Source: Phymatolithon calcareum (Eukaryota > Rhodophyta > Florideophyceae > Hapalidiales). Taken from it: a stretch of DNA of 64,000 nucleotides. Both the position numbers and the translations under genes were made by a program. Numbering within the stretch: the stretch's first letter is position 1; each line of letters begins with the position of its first letter. The notes beneath the pieces were generated by a model that was not told the DNA's origin, ran no database searches, and saw nothing but the letters and a program-made list of their open reading frames with translations. Of the stretch, positions 33,143 to 43,390 are shown in pieces. Location: positions 1,054,001 through 1,118,000 of the forward strand of contig OZ345382.1 in the NCBI GenBank assembly GCA_977006965.1, written 5' to 3'.

Positions 33143-34354
33143 TCATGACTCGTCGACAGCCTCGCCGGCATCGACACGCCTACGCTTTGAACGCACGGCA
33201 TTAACGAATGCCATCAGTGTGCGTGCCTCTTCCTCTGCGTCCCCAATAGAATGCGCATTGAAGTGTGCGGATACCTTACGGGCAAGCTCGGCCGGTTCCT
33301 CACTTCGATGTTGCAATCCATATCTGCGCGCATAGCGCTGTAACGAGGGTTCTGCAAGCACTGAAAAGTCAACCTGTCTTCGAATGCATTCCCCTGGTTT
33401 CACAGCGGCGACATACAGGAATTCGGCAGTCCCTGCCCCTTCAGACTCGGCCGGTGAAGTTGGTGGAACTACATGTTCACGTCGCACAGGGGCAGCAGCT
33501 TCCATATGTTTTCCCTCCGCTGCACACAGGCTCCATAATGTCGAGGCAGAACCGGCGGCACTGCCACCGGAGCAACCGCCATCGGACCCTGCATCGGAGC
33601 CGATTCGCGTTACATGGGCTTCGTGTGCGTCGGAAGGAAGGTGTGGTGAAACCGTCTTGTCTGCAGGTGGAGCCAGCGCAGAAGATGAGTTGGGCTTGTC
33701 TGAAGTTTCATTAGATGCAAAGGTTTCCTGCTTGAACAATGGTGCTGAAGTCGGATGAGATGTGGACTTGGGCCGCGGGAGAGGAGCGGACGGTGCTCGG
33801 CGTTTTTTGCGGCGAACAGGGGTTGGTCTTGCGGAAGACGAGTTATTCGAAGGGCAGGGAGATAATGCGGTCGGCGGAGCATGCAAGGACTGTCGAGTTA
33901 CCGGTGGAAGCGGAGGTGGACGAAAGAATTTGCGTTCGAAAGCCTCTAAGTATTTCTTGTAATGCAAACGAAGACGGAAGCCTGAATCGGTGCAGCTGCT
34001 GGGGAGACGAAGAGCTTCTGCAACCTCCTTCCACTGCTTTCGAGCGATCACTGCGTCAATACCGCGACGGCGAGTCACTTCTCGATACAAAGTCCATAGG
34101 TCGAGTTCCTTGAAGCCCAGAGTGGGAAGACGAGCAATTGGCTGTCGGATCTGAGCGCGAAATGCATGCAAACGTTCGTAAAAGATTTCACGTTCCGCGC
34201 GAGGCGGTGGCGGCGGTGGCGTGAATTGAGGTGTCGACGATGTTTGAGGGGGAGCACCGAAATAGTAGACCGGTTGCGCGGGATAGACGGCGTAACCCGG
34301 TGCACTATAGGCCGGGACGAAGGCGTAGCGACCGAAAAATGGGCGTGTTTGCAT
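33143..34354 (-). CDS. ARID-domain protein with SAP30-like Sin3-binding C-terminus
   Basis: The predicted product is a nuclear chromatin regulator. The first ATG is at 34354 (MQTRPFFGRYAFVPAYS), giving 403 residues; the open frame upstream to 34393 begins with GTG. Residues about 1-55 are Tyr/Pro-rich. About 57-150 form an ARID (BRIGHT) DNA-binding domain: REIFYERLHAFRAQIR, then LDLWTLYREVTRRRGID, WKEVAEALRLP and FRLRLHYKKYLEAFE. A long Ser/Pro-rich linker with a basic patch (PVRRKKRRAP) follows. Near residues 330-392, VDFSVLAEPSLQRYARRYGL plus KVSAHFNAH and LMAFVNAVR resembles the SAP30 domain that binds the Sin3 PAH3 region of histone-deacetylase complexes. The protein ends with a basic stretch (SKRRRVD). 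It would link sequence-biased DNA binding to Sin3. The ARID call is firm; the SAP30 call rests on motif pattern only. Confidence 0.82.
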   Translation of the reverse strand: MQTRPFFGRYAFVPAYSAPGYAVYPAQPVYYFGAPPQTSSTPQFTPPPPPPRAEREIFYERLHAFRAQIRQPIARLPTLGFKELDLWTLYREVTRRRGIDAVIARKQWKEVAEALRLPSSCTDSGFRLRLHYKKYLEAFERKFFRPPPLPPVTRQSLHAPPTALSPCPSNNSSSARPTPVRRKKRRAPSAPLPRPKSTSHPTSAPLFKQETFASNETSDKPNSSSALAPPADKTVSPHLPSDAHEAHVTRIGSDAGSDGGCSGGSAAGSASTLWSLCAAEGKHMEAAAPVRREHVVPPTSPAESEGAGTAEFLYVAAVKPGECIRRQVDFSVLAEPSLQRYARRYGLQHRSEEPAELARKVSAHFNAHSIGDAEEEARTLMAFVNAVRSKRRRVDAGEAVDES

Positions 34355-36923
34355 GGCGTCAAGGTTGCCTTCCGTCGTGGCGTGGTGGTTCACTACGCAC
34401 TCTGACGGTCAGGTTTTGGGCGGCGGGAATGCGCATAAAGATGAAGGGGGATATGGATCTGGGGATATTTTTGTTTTGGAAATATCGGCAAAGCGTGGAG
34501 CATGGAAAAGTGAAAATATCTGCAATAGTCGCAGCCAACCGGAGTTGAGTTTCGGATGGGACCGTTTCTTATGACCAATAGCACAACGGTAGAAAGGAGA
34601 TATGCGGCTTTCCAGTGGTTGTTTCATACATTGGCTGTGATGCCCTATGTCGGAGGATAATCTCATGTCGGGCTCTCAGCCACATACATTGCAGATATTT
34701 CTGCACAGTGCTATTATGGCATGTACGTATGAAGAGGGCCTTTGATTGCGTCAACCGGCCGCGGGCAGGTCGCCACTGCGCACCACTCTGCTCGTTTCTG
34801 GGCCGGTGGCGCTGTTTTGGTATGCTTAACACATTGCTGTGCGCGATTGTAGCCGCGAATTTGAACTGTTCCATTTCATGGACACCAGCCTCCGCTCGCC
34901 CAGCCCGTCCGCTCCATGAGCTCGTCGTGAAGATATTTCGCCGTCGGTGGACGTGAATTCTCGCCTCCCACGCAAGTTGCAGAGTACAATATCATGTGAT
35001 ATGATATTGTACTCCTTTTCTGCATTAAAATGCGGAGCAATCCAATAGTTGATTTTGAATTTCTCTTTCATGATGATCATCGCTCTGCGTTGAAAGAGAG
35101 TTCGGGGAGGACGCCATGGGATGGTTTGCATCTTAATTAAGATAGGGCTTGTTGCTTTTGTCCGCCATCATCATCATGGTGACACAGTATATCAAGAGAC
35201 TTGAACTGAACAATTTTAAGCGTCTACATTAAGGGAATAAAGGGGAAGAGAGTCTTAGGGTAGGGTACAACATACCGCTTACCAAGTCACACATTGTGCG
35301 CACTCTCGCAATAAAGAAAGAAAGATAAAGGGCAACGACGCAATGAAGGTACAGATATTTCCTAACAGCTGTCGCCCAATGGATATTACCGAAGTAACGA
35401 CATTGACGGTATCCGTTCCCAGTTGTGCAGAATGATCGTGATGACCTCATCATGAAGAGACCAATTCTGGACTTGTACTGTACATCATGTACATGATGGC
35501 TTCTCTTCTCAATCATTCACGAACCAGTTGCAACAGCCGATATCTGAAACAAGCAATTCACGACCTTCCCTGTTCTTGTCGCTGATAAATTATACTGTCC
35601 TCTCGCTTCCGGCAGTATCCATTCCTGGTCATGCAACAGGAGGCGGAAGGGAATGCGGTACATGATTGGCATTTCCTGTTCGTAGAAAGGAGCCGTACTC
35701 AGTTGATTGATGGCGGCAAGGAATTGTATCATACTGTACCAGGTGGTCCACCTCTGACGCATTTCACTGAACCGTTGTCGCTGATATTTTGCTCAAATCT
35801 CCGATCCCCGGCGGCACGTCCAATCATTAATGCCGTTGAATTATCACGAAATTATCGGTTGCGCATTGGCCCTTTCTCAGACAAGGGTCTTACTCCAAAG
35901 TGGATGCCACTATCGCGAAGCACTGATTAGATATTTCGCACCCTCCGGCCGAAATCGCCCTATCCTATGATAATTCACGCACTTTTACCCGGCACAGAAT
36001 TCCTGTGATTGCTGGAAGGGGCAACGTCACTCCAAAGTGCGTTAGGAATAAATGGAAGCGGTACAGTTGTAAATATAAAGTTAAAAATAGGAAGAGGATG
36101 CACTTGGTCGCTCGGAGTGTCCACCTGAATCTGCATTGTCATCTGGAAACAGCACGATGAGCGTGTGAACGGACGTAGGATACGAAATCCTTGCAAATGC
36201 TGGTTTTGCTGGGCTTAGTTCTGGCGCGAAGTATCACGTAGGAGAGCCATCCTTAAATTCCTTTTCTCAACGCGTAAGAGAGGCAGAGGGTATCATGGAC
36301 AGCGCAAGAAGATGAAAAAGTAATGGACTCTAAACATGCTCGCCCATGCCGTGACCAACAGTCATATCTAAAGGTCGGAACAACTTTGAGGAGCAAGGCA
36401 ACGCCGGTCGGCAAAAACGCTGTTGGAACATAAGCAGTAATTACAGACGTTATGATACCGCTGGCTCAACCGCGAGTCTTCTACAGCATCACAGCGCGAG
36501 TATCGAAGGAATGAAGAATCACGCATCTATAGTACAGGGGGGTGCGTTATGCCTTCGAATGAAATGACGGCCCATCACCTTCAGTTCCTCTCCCACACCA
36601 CTGCTGCAGATGTCCGCTTTATGTCCATTGCACCGTTGAAGGGCATTGGTGACTTCTGCTTTGATGGCGTACGGGTTATAATTCCTCTCCCACTCCACAA
36701 GCCACCCGCTAAGTTTATACCCTCTCGGGAGCATGGTTTCCGGCTTCCAGGTGGAAGTTGCGACCTGTGATGTAAGCTTGAGGCCAGGACACATTGTAAG
36801 CACGGGCACCCAGGCAAGACAGTATAATGCTAAACGTTATACGGGCTTGTAGCGTACTGTCTCTTGACTCAATACTCAGCGACGATCAAGCTATGATACG
36901 CAGCGCCAAAGTTCAATGCTTTC
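34355..36923. other. Intergenic, no gene recognised
   Basis: The promoter side of the ARID gene lies at 34355-34600. The remainder has short frames on both strands with no family match. The part near 36520-36840 may be the 5' remains of the LINE that follows, but this is not demonstrable. Confidence 0.45.
34982..35014. repeat. Perfect hairpin palindrome
   Basis: The arms GAGTACAATATCAT and ATGATATTGTACTC (14 nt, no mismatch) flank a 5-nt loop (GTGAT). Confidence 0.85.
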
Positions 36924-37785
36924 GAGTATTACGCCCCCCGACCTAAGCACCAAGAAATGAAACAATTCTTATCAAGGGTGCAAAGTGCAACACGCAGACC
37001 TTTTGTATTAATCGGAGACTTGAACTCTAGACGCAAGGCATGGGACAGGAAGGGGAACACAAAGGGCCTGATACTGTAAAAAGGGCACAGAAATGGGGCT
37101 GGCACATTTCCACACCGGGTCGGTCCTACCCGGTATGCTGCAATTGCAATACATTGCAATATACTGTTATTGGGGCGGTATTGCGAGGAACCCAACTTAT
37201 TGCAATACGTATTGCAGGAACCCACCTTTTTGCTATACGTAATACAAAATGTCTGACTATGTTGAGCGGAATGTCCGCTGGACACATGGATTGTTTGTAC
37301 CGTCTCAGAACTGTACGTGACGTAGATTTTCGATATTGGTTATCATAATGCTCTGAGATCCTTTATTGCAATACTTATTGCAGGAAATCGCCGGGACTCT
37401 TATTGCAATTCCTATTGTACTATCCCTACCAATAAATAAAAATAATATTGCTAGTACCCCTACGGGTGGCCCAGCATTTCACATCCACGTGGGCTCAAGC
37501 GTGATCGATCTCGTCGTAAGTAAGGGAACAACTGCACAGTCAGTATATTTGGCATCGGGCGAAGGGATTGGATCGAGCGATCACATACCGGGCATCGCGA
37601 GAGTTACAGAAAAGCCTTCCCAGAGCGTTCAGGAGTATATAATGCCATTGAGCGCACGGAAAAACAATAAACTTCCGGAAAAAGCAGTGTCCGAGTACAA
37701 CGCAAGACTAACGTCAGACGCTGAAGATATATACAAAGCGGATACAATAGAAGCTTACCAGAACGCGTATAAAAAGAGCTCGTGA
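36924..37785 (+). pseudogene. LINE-type endonuclease (EEP) relic, split by an insert
   Basis: This was the apurinic-like endonuclease domain that nicks target DNA for a non-LTR retrotransposon. The first part (36924-37136) reads EYYAPRPKHQEMKQFLSRVQ and then VLIGDLNSRRKAWDRKGNTK, the GDxN...W block. A TAA and a one-base shift occur at 37077, after which KRAQKWGWHIST follows. The second part (about 37441-37785) reads GGPAFHIHVGSSVIDLVVS and EGIGSSDHIPG, the S-x-I-D and SDH blocks with the catalytic Asp and His. Between them about 300 bp of TATTGCAATA-rich sequence interrupts the domain. No reverse transcriptase was found downstream, so the LINE is 5' remains only. Confidence 0.72.
37137..37440. 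repeat. Insert with imperfect TATTGCAATA-type repeats
   Basis: Within the split endonuclease relic, ATTGCAAT words recur. Three larger units of the form TTATTGCAATACxTATTGCAGGA (the third degenerate) start near 37198, 37364 and 37400. Each unit is itself partly palindromic. The insert could be a small non-autonomous transposon or a diverged tandem repeat. No clear target duplication was found. Confidence 0.6.
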
Positions 37786-38267
37786 TATCATCAACTGCAA
37801 AACCCACAGGCCCCATACGGTGTGCTTGCACCGCGCGAGACGTGGTGGGTGACACACTCGCCTGGCGAATCGAACAGACCAACTCAAGCTGTATCGAGAT
37901 AGTTGTATCGGCACACAAGTTGTACCACCTCGTGATCAATCCCTGCCACATGGGGTGTCCGTGCTTCTCGCCTCGCAAGGCGGGCGCCGTTGCGTTCGTC
38001 AGTATAAGTAGCAGGCTAGACACATCATTAAGACTCAAGAAGTATCTGTCTAACATCAACCTACCATCAGGGGTCGTGCGCAATCCATTGCTATTGCAAT
38101 TAATTGCAATTCATAGCAATTCGACTCAAATTGAATTCTGATGCAGAATTGCAATTCGAATTGCTGGTAGGTAGGTTGTACGAAAGTGTATAGTTCTGCA
38201 AGAGCAAAGTTGTCGGAAATAACGATCTCTTCAAATGTATCATGCGTAGTACGTGGTAATTGGTTGT
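37786..38267. other. Non-coding, AATTGCAATT-rich end
   Basis: No gene. Between about 38088 and 38165 the words ATTGCAATT and GAATTGC recur in both orientations (ATTGCAATTAATTGCAATT is a 19-nt palindrome-like run), recalling 37137-37440 and 44341-44420. Confidence 0.5.
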
Positions 38268-38330
38268 CGGTAGCATCTAATTTTATTATATAACTCGGGC
38301 CAGTATAAGCCTTCACCGGGGGAGCACTGC
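38268..38330. repeat. Left arm of an inverted-repeat element (interrupted)
   Basis: Together with 43391-43490 this forms an inverted repeat, if the family C element is set aside. Left GGGGAGCAC..CATTTTGGCCC (running into the target site) pairs with right GGGCCAAAATG..GTGCTCCCC, separated by five mismatch-rich bases. Weaker similarity (AATTTTAT words) extends outward. It looks like a MITE or palindromic repeat into which the retrotransposon jumped. Confidence 0.65.
38326..38330. repeat. Target-site duplication ACTGC (left)
   Basis: Five bases directly outside the 5' LTR, repeated at 43391-43395. Confidence 0.95.
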
Positions 38331-38466
38331 TGTCATTGGGCGTTCGCCAGTCAGTCCCCCAGGACCTCACATGTACTAAGCAGTGCCCCATCGGTCCATA
38401 TAGATTTCCCATAAAGCATCGCCGTCCAGCCTTCCACATTAGGAGGCAGGGATCTGCTCATTCACA
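38331..38466 (+). repeat. 5' LTR, family C
   Basis: 136 bp, starting TG and ending CA, identical to 43255-43390. This is very short for a copia LTR; only short words such as CATATAG (near 38397) and CATAAAG (near 38410) could serve as core promoter or poly(A) signals. Confidence 0.96.
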
Positions 38467-38467
38467 C

Positions 38468-38475
38468 TGGTAGCA
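38468..38475 (+). promoter_or_regulatory. Primer-binding site, tRNA 3'-end type
   Basis: TGGTAGCA begins one base after the LTR and is complementary to the 3' end of an initiator tRNA-Met of the ...UGCUACCA type. The match then ends (ACC follows), so it is short. This is the conventional 3'-end priming mode, unlike family A. Confidence 0.7.
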
Positions 38476-38524
38476 CCATCTTTCTGTCGACCGCAAAGTG
38501 CAGCCCTCCCCTCCCGAGGCCATC

Positions 38525-41500
38525 ATGGCCGGCACAAGCGGAGAACAAACGCCGGATCTAACCGATCAAGATGTATCGGACTATCGGCAATCACTCAACT
38601 CCGTGGATTTTGGTTCTCATCTTCTCAAGCTGGACCAAATTTCGCACAACACTTCTAAAATGCAAGCGGCACTGTGGACGGCCAAGACAAATAACATGCA
38701 GCGTCAGGCATTTTTGTCCCAGCTTCCGCTGCTATACTCCTACGATTGTCAGGCCACTTCTCCGAATGAAATGCCATCGAAACTGGCACGTGTGTTTAAT
38801 TTCAAGCTTCTATCTCACGTGTACACATATGTTGAGCCATCTCTTCGTACTGACATCCATCAAAACGCAACCGTGGTCATCCGCACTATCGACGATCTCA
38901 ACAGCGCAATTCAGTCAACACTCCAAGTCTCCGCACTGCACAAGGCTATTGCTCTCGTGTCGGAGCTTCGCGATCAATCTCAAGACGAAATTTCTCCTCT
39001 GCAGCACATTTTACAAGTACAGTCGAGTTTCAACGTCATCAAAATGGTATGCCCATCTTTGGAGATCTATATGGCCATTCAATGTGTCGCAGGATTTTCC
39101 CCATCTGATCAAGTCGAGCTGTTGAAGGAGCTGGACGGAAATGTCATTCCTAACATTTCAACGCTGGTCACAGCAATTCGCAAGACTACCTTACCGTCAA
39201 GTTCCACGGCGTCGTACTCCCAAGGCTCACCGTCCAGTCTCGCGTTGGCCGCGAAAAACGTTTCCGTAGAATGCTACTTCTGCAAGTGCTCCCTACAGAA
39301 GCACAACTTGCTACAGCATCTTCGTTTCAAATGCAAATCATACACCTGCAAGATTTGCAAGAAAAACAAAGCCGGTCACACGTCTCGCTCGTGCCCTCTC
39401 CAAATCAAATCCAAAGGAACACCGTCTCAAGTTCAGTCTGTGGTCCCGTCAGCCCCCGTTCCACAATCTGTTCAAATTATTCCTATGCCGTTTCCGTATT
39501 CTTGCACGCCGTCTATTCAACAATTTACGGACGTTCAGTCAGTCGACGATACCGCATCGTCCATTGGAGAGACCATTACAACAGTAAATGATCCTGAAAT
39601 TTCTCCCTATATCCACATTCACGTGATTAATTCTGTCAACCCCCATCAAAGAGGCCACTATTCGTCTCATGCCATTATCGATCCGGGCGCAGACGCTGTT
39701 GCTCTAATCGGCTCTTCTGTTCTCAAAAGATACTCAGCCTTACTACCACGATCCCAACGCATCCTCAAACGTGGTCGGGAGAACATATGGTATCAATTTG
39801 GTCCAAATGCTCCTGTAAGGTCCACAAGTGAAGTTGATCTGCCTATCAGTATTTGTGGGCAATGGACGTACATACCAGTTCATGTCGTTCCCGGAGCCTG
39901 CCCTTTGCTAATTGGCCTCCGTTTACTGAAGAAGTGGAACGCCGTCATAGATTGCAGTCGAATGGCTGTGAGATGCAACATCAGTCCTATGGGACCGGTT
40001 CAACTACCTACAAAACTCTACAATGGGCAAATTGCGTTTGATGCAATAGGCGATGCAAGAAAAAGGCAAGTTTTTACTCTGCTGTCAAAGAATTTGGACT
40101 TAAATGAACACGATATCAAGAAAATTCACATGAATCTTGGTCATCTTCATGCTGCTGGACTTTACAAGTATCTGCGCCAGGCTGGTCGTGAGCAGAAGGG
40201 ACTTCTGCAGCTATGCGAGTCTATATGTAAGTCCTGCCGCACATGTTTGGAGCATCGCCCACCCGCTCCTCGTCCCAAGGTTAGCCGTCCACCGCCCTCG
40301 GATGTCTTGCAGCATGTCTCACTAGATCTCATGTTCCCCAAGATTCATGGAAAAACTGTCATTGTTGCGGTATTCATTGACCAGTTCACACGCGTGGCGT
40401 CCATGCAACTGCTGCAATCGAAAGCCGATAGTCAGCTAATTGCCGCATACTTTGATGCATGGTGTCGTTTTTTTGGCCACCCCACTACTTTGCATACAGA
40501 CGGCGAGACCGCGGTATCAGGACATTCATTTTCTAATATGTTGCAGAGATTCGACGTTCACCATAAGGTAACTCCCCGGAAGTCGTCATATCAAAATGGT
40601 CTAGTTGAGCGCACCATCTCTACGTTGAAATTCATCATTAACACTACCGCCATGGAGAACCCCAACTCTCCACCTATCACAATAGTGCACTCTGCTCAAA
40701 CTGCGTACAATTCAAGACCCAATTACTTTGGGGTGTCCCCATTTCAAGTTCTCTACGGACTTCATCCTCCAACATCGAACCCGGCCACTGATTCCCCTGT
40801 GTCTCTTTCAAAAATACCCACAAACATCGACGAACTGTACGTCCGACGCCTTCAGACGCTTGTGTCAGCAAGACAAGCTTTCGCGCGCCTCGACGTGGAC
40901 TCTAGGATCCGTCGGGCTTTGTCCCGGCAGCCACCGCGCCCGCAGGAGCCTCTTCAGCTCAACGACATTGTGATCTACTTCGATACAAAGACACGAGAAT
41001 ATTGCGGACCAGCCACCGTGGCAGGAGTAGACAATCAGGTTGTCTCTCTTCATCGTGGAAACAAGCTCGTTCGTGTTCCCCCTCAGAATGTTCAAAAGTG
41101 GGATCCAACGTGGTCGTTCAGGAACCACAACACTCAGGACGCACCCCTCGGACACCTTGAGAGTTTTTCATCTTCTTCAACTCTTCCAGCATTGACTATT
41201 CCAACTTCAACTCCAATTCCTGAGCCGTTCACTAATCATCTCGGTATCACTGCAGAAACTAACATATCATCTAAATCCAATAACAATGGTCAGAACACAC
41301 GTGACGGCAGCTTCCGTCCTGACAAGCAGATAATTTCACCCTCGACTACTCCTGTCTCGAAACGAACTCGGTCCCAAACAGCGCAAGTGCCGGCCAAAAC
41401 GATTGCCGTCGAGCCTCCGGGCGATAAATCAAAAGGTGCCATTACAGGGAGACGTCCAATTACTAGATCGCAGACAGCCAAATTGCGACCAGCCCGTGTT

Positions 41501-43204
41501 ATCTCTGACAATCAAGCTGCGGACTCACAACGCACAGTGACGGAAAGTAACAGATCTCACACGTCACCTCCTTCTTCGGTGGCTCAAAGCGACACAAGTC
41601 GTCCGGTTGGAGCTGTTGCTGAACGACACCCAACAACCTTTCCAGCAGCACGAACACTACAGCTGAAAGATTGGTTTGCTAACAAAGTGTGTCAAGTCGT
41701 ACCCCGCCCAGCTCACGGTGTCATATTGCCGTTCAAATGGGTGGAAATGGTGAAGGACAACAATCGACATCGGTCGCGTCTTACAGTTCTGGGATGTGCT
41801 GATCCAGCCAAAAAGCGACTTCGCGTTGACTCCCCCACTTTGCTTCCGGACTCCTTAAATCTTTTGTTCTTCGTTCTTGCACAAAATCAATGGGAACCGC
41901 GCTCATTTGACATTCAAACCGCTTTTCTGAAGTCGACTGGGTTCTACTCGCGCACGTCACCGATATATGTTGAAGCTCCTTTGGAGCTAGGCCTTCCCAA
42001 AGATAAAGTTCTAAAACTTTTGAAGCCAGTGGATGGGTTACCAGATGCTCCAAGAGCATGGTTCGAGACTGTCAAGGCTAAATGTCTCTCTCTGGGACTC
42101 ACACAATGCCCATTCGACCCTTGTCTATTCTATTTACACAAAAACGGGATTCTGGAGGGAATAATTGGTTTCCATGTCGATGACGCCATCTATGGTGGAA
42201 CGGCTCTATTTAGCAAGACAATAATCCCAGTTGTCAGAAAGGCATTTTCTTTTGGAGAAGAGCACTCCTCAAATTTTACGTTTTGTGGTATTGACGTGAG
42301 AACTGTTCCCCTGGCCAACGGAGAATTCGAGATTAAGATATCTCAAAATCGTTATGTGAAACATTTACGTCTCCCATCTATTGAGGCTTATACACGAAAC
42401 CCCCTTGACAAACCTCTCGACGATAATGCACACTCTGTGTATCGCACGATTCTCGGCGAGCTGCAGTGGATTGCGTGCAAAACGATACCCGACCTATCCT
42501 TTGACGCAGCGCGATTAGGACAATATCAGTCAGATCCGACTGTCGCACATATCATCGATGCCCATCGATTACTTTCCAAAATCATTAACGAGTCACCAGT
42601 GCGCGCACTTACTTTCAAGCGCCTCTCGAAATCACCGACCTTGCAGCTCACTGTGTACGCAGATGCCGCATTCGCCAATATGAAGGACTCGCAATCACAA
42701 GGAGGATACATTATTCTTGTCCTCGACAAAGACCAGAACAGAGGCATTAGCGGTCCGTTTTCGCCTCTCGCGTGGTCTTCAAAGAAACTAAAACGCGTTG
42801 CCACTGCAACCCTCATGGCAGAAGCTTTTGTTTTCACGACTGCCACATACCATGCAATGCTGCTTGCATCCCAACTCCAGAAAATCATGAACCGCCCCGT
42901 CTTCGTTCAAGTACGCACAGACTGTAAATCGCTTTTTGACGCCGCTCAAACGCTCACACAAATCGAAAACAAAAGAACGAAAATTGAATTATCGGCGATT
43001 CGGCAGATGGTGCAGACGGGCGACATCTCCGACTTGGTATGGATTCCCACCCAGCACCAGCTCGCGGACGACCTCACCAAATTCAAGCATAATCCCCAGC
43101 TTCTGCGCTCGCTTCTTGCCAAGGGACAGGTGCGCTTACCCTATCATCTTGTGCGGAGGTATTCCCACGCAGGATATCGCACCAATGCCGTTCCGTCGCA
43201 ATAA
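38525..43204 (+). CDS. gag-pol: Copia gag-pol polyprotein, family C, intact
   Basis: The first ATG is at 38525, giving 1559 residues; the frame opens earlier at a GTG (38498). Order from the N-terminus: gag (about 1-240); a paired cysteine region near 250-290 (CYFCKC...HNLLQHLRFKC, then CKICKKNKAGHTSRSC, a CCHC knuckle with six rather than four residues before His); protease near 384 (IIDPGADA); integrase zinc motif H-x4-H...C-x2-C near 534-583; and a DD35E core with D in SLDLMFP (about 600), LHTDGET (about 658) and NGLVERT (about 694). A Ser/Thr-rich linker follows. Reverse transcriptase starts at about 1129 (DIQTAFLK) with FHVDD near 1217, in place of the usual YVDD. RNase H begins near 1378 (YADAAFA) and ends with TQHQLADDLTK. 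No stop or frameshift is present. Because gag and pol share one frame, gag excess would need processing or another mechanism. Confidence 0.96.
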   Translation: MAGTSGEQTPDLTDQDVSDYRQSLNSVDFGSHLLKLDQISHNTSKMQAALWTAKTNNMQRQAFLSQLPLLYSYDCQATSPNEMPSKLARVFNFKLLSHVYTYVEPSLRTDIHQNATVVIRTIDDLNSAIQSTLQVSALHKAIALVSELRDQSQDEISPLQHILQVQSSFNVIKMVCPSLEIYMAIQCVAGFSPSDQVELLKELDGNVIPNISTLVTAIRKTTLPSSSTASYSQGSPSSLALAAKNVSVECYFCKCSLQKHNLLQHLRFKCKSYTCKICKKNKAGHTSRSCPLQIKSKGTPSQVQSVVPSAPVPQSVQIIPMPFPYSCTPSIQQFTDVQSVDDTASSIGETITTVNDPEISPYIHIHVINSVNPHQRGHYSSHAIIDPGADAVALIGSSVLKRYSALLPRSQRILKRGRENIWYQFGPNAPVRSTSEVDLPISICGQWTYIPVHVVPGACPLLIGLRLLKKWNAVIDCSRMAVRCNISPMGPVQLPTKLYNGQIAFDAIGDARKRQVFTLLSKNLDLNEHDIKKIHMNLGHLHAAGLYKYLRQAGREQKGLLQLCESICKSCRTCLEHRPPAPRPKVSRPPPSDVLQHVSLDLMFPKIHGKTVIVAVFIDQFTRVASMQLLQSKADSQLIAAYFDAWCRFFGHPTTLHTDGETAVSGHSFSNMLQRFDVHHKVTPRKSSYQNGLVERTISTLKFIINTTAMENPNSPPITIVHSAQTAYNSRPNYFGVSPFQVLYGLHPPTSNPATDSPVSLSKIPTNIDELYVRRLQTLVSARQAFARLDVDSRIRRALSRQPPRPQEPLQLNDIVIYFDTKTREYCGPATVAGVDNQVVSLHRGNKLVRVPPQNVQKWDPTWSFRNHNTQDAPLGHLESFSSSSTLPALTIPTSTPIPEPFTNHLGITAETNISSKSNNNGQNTRDGSFRPDKQIISPSTTPVSKRTRSQTAQVPAKTIAVEPPGDKSKGAITGRRPITRSQTAKLRPARVISDNQAADSQRTVTESNRSHTSPPSSVAQSDTSRPVGAVAERHPTTFPAARTLQLKDWFANKVCQVVPRPAHGVILPFKWVEMVKDNNRHRSRLTVLGCADPAKKRLRVDSPTLLPDSLNLLFFVLAQNQWEPRSFDIQTAFLKSTGFYSRTSPIYVEAPLELGLPKDKVLKLLKPVDGLPDAPRAWFETVKAKCLSLGLTQCPFDPCLFYLHKNGILEGIIGFHVDDAIYGGTALFSKTIIPVVRKAFSFGEEHSSNFTFCGIDVRTVPLANGEFEIKISQNRYVKHLRLPSIEAYTRNPLDKPLDDNAHSVYRTILGELQWIACKTIPDLSFDAARLGQYQSDPTVAHIIDAHRLLSKIINESPVRALTFKRLSKSPTLQLTVYADAAFANMKDSQSQGGYIILVLDKDQNRGISGPFSPLAWSSKKLKRVATATLMAEAFVFTTATYHAMLLASQLQKIMNRPVFVQVRTDCKSLFDAAQTLTQIENKRTKIELSAIRQMVQTGDISDLVWIPTQHQLADDLTKFKHNPQLLRSLLAKGQVRLPYHLVRRYSHAGYRTNAVPSQ

Positions 43205-43221
43205 TCTTCATCTTGCCTCAC

Positions 43222-43254
43222 AGAAAAAAAAAAAAAAAAAAAAAAGGGGGGGAG
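43222..43254 (+). other. Polypurine tract, family C
   Basis: A run of A (about 22) followed by seven G and AG abuts the 3' LTR. It lies in the place where copia elements start plus-strand DNA synthesis. Confidence 0.9.
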
Positions 43255-43390
43255 TGTCATTGGGCGTTCGCCAGTCAGTCCCCCAGGACCTCACATGTAC
43301 TAAGCAGTGCCCCATCGGTCCATATAGATTTCCCATAAAGCATCGCCGTCCAGCCTTCCACATTAGGAGGCAGGGATCTGCTCATTCACA
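43255..43390 (+). repeat. 3' LTR, family C
   Basis: 136 bp identical to the 5' LTR, followed by the duplication ACTGC. Confidence 0.97.

Larger units (their letters stand above)
38331..43390 (+). mobile_element. Ty1/copia retrotransposon, family C, intact
   Basis: 5060 bp with all parts present: identical 136-bp LTRs (TGTCATTG...CTCATTCACA), target duplication ACTGC, a primer-binding site, one uninterrupted gag-pol frame, a polypurine tract and a 3' LTR. The LTRs show no difference by eye, so the insertion is recent on a genomic scale. The element differs strongly from families A and B in protein sequence, LTR length and priming site. It is inserted in the stem of an older inverted repeat. 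Confidence 0.97.

Noticed and set aside
37137-37440. CRISPR-like repeat array
   Set aside because: Units are imperfect, differently spaced and palindromic, with no unique spacers; the host is eukaryotic.
38498-38524. GTG as start of the family C polyprotein
   Set aside because: A nuclear gene would normally use the ATG at 38525; nothing supports the nine extra codons.
43222-43250. Poly(A) tail of a retroposed mRNA
   Set aside because: The A and G run directly abuts the 3' LTR and is the polypurine tract of the family C element.
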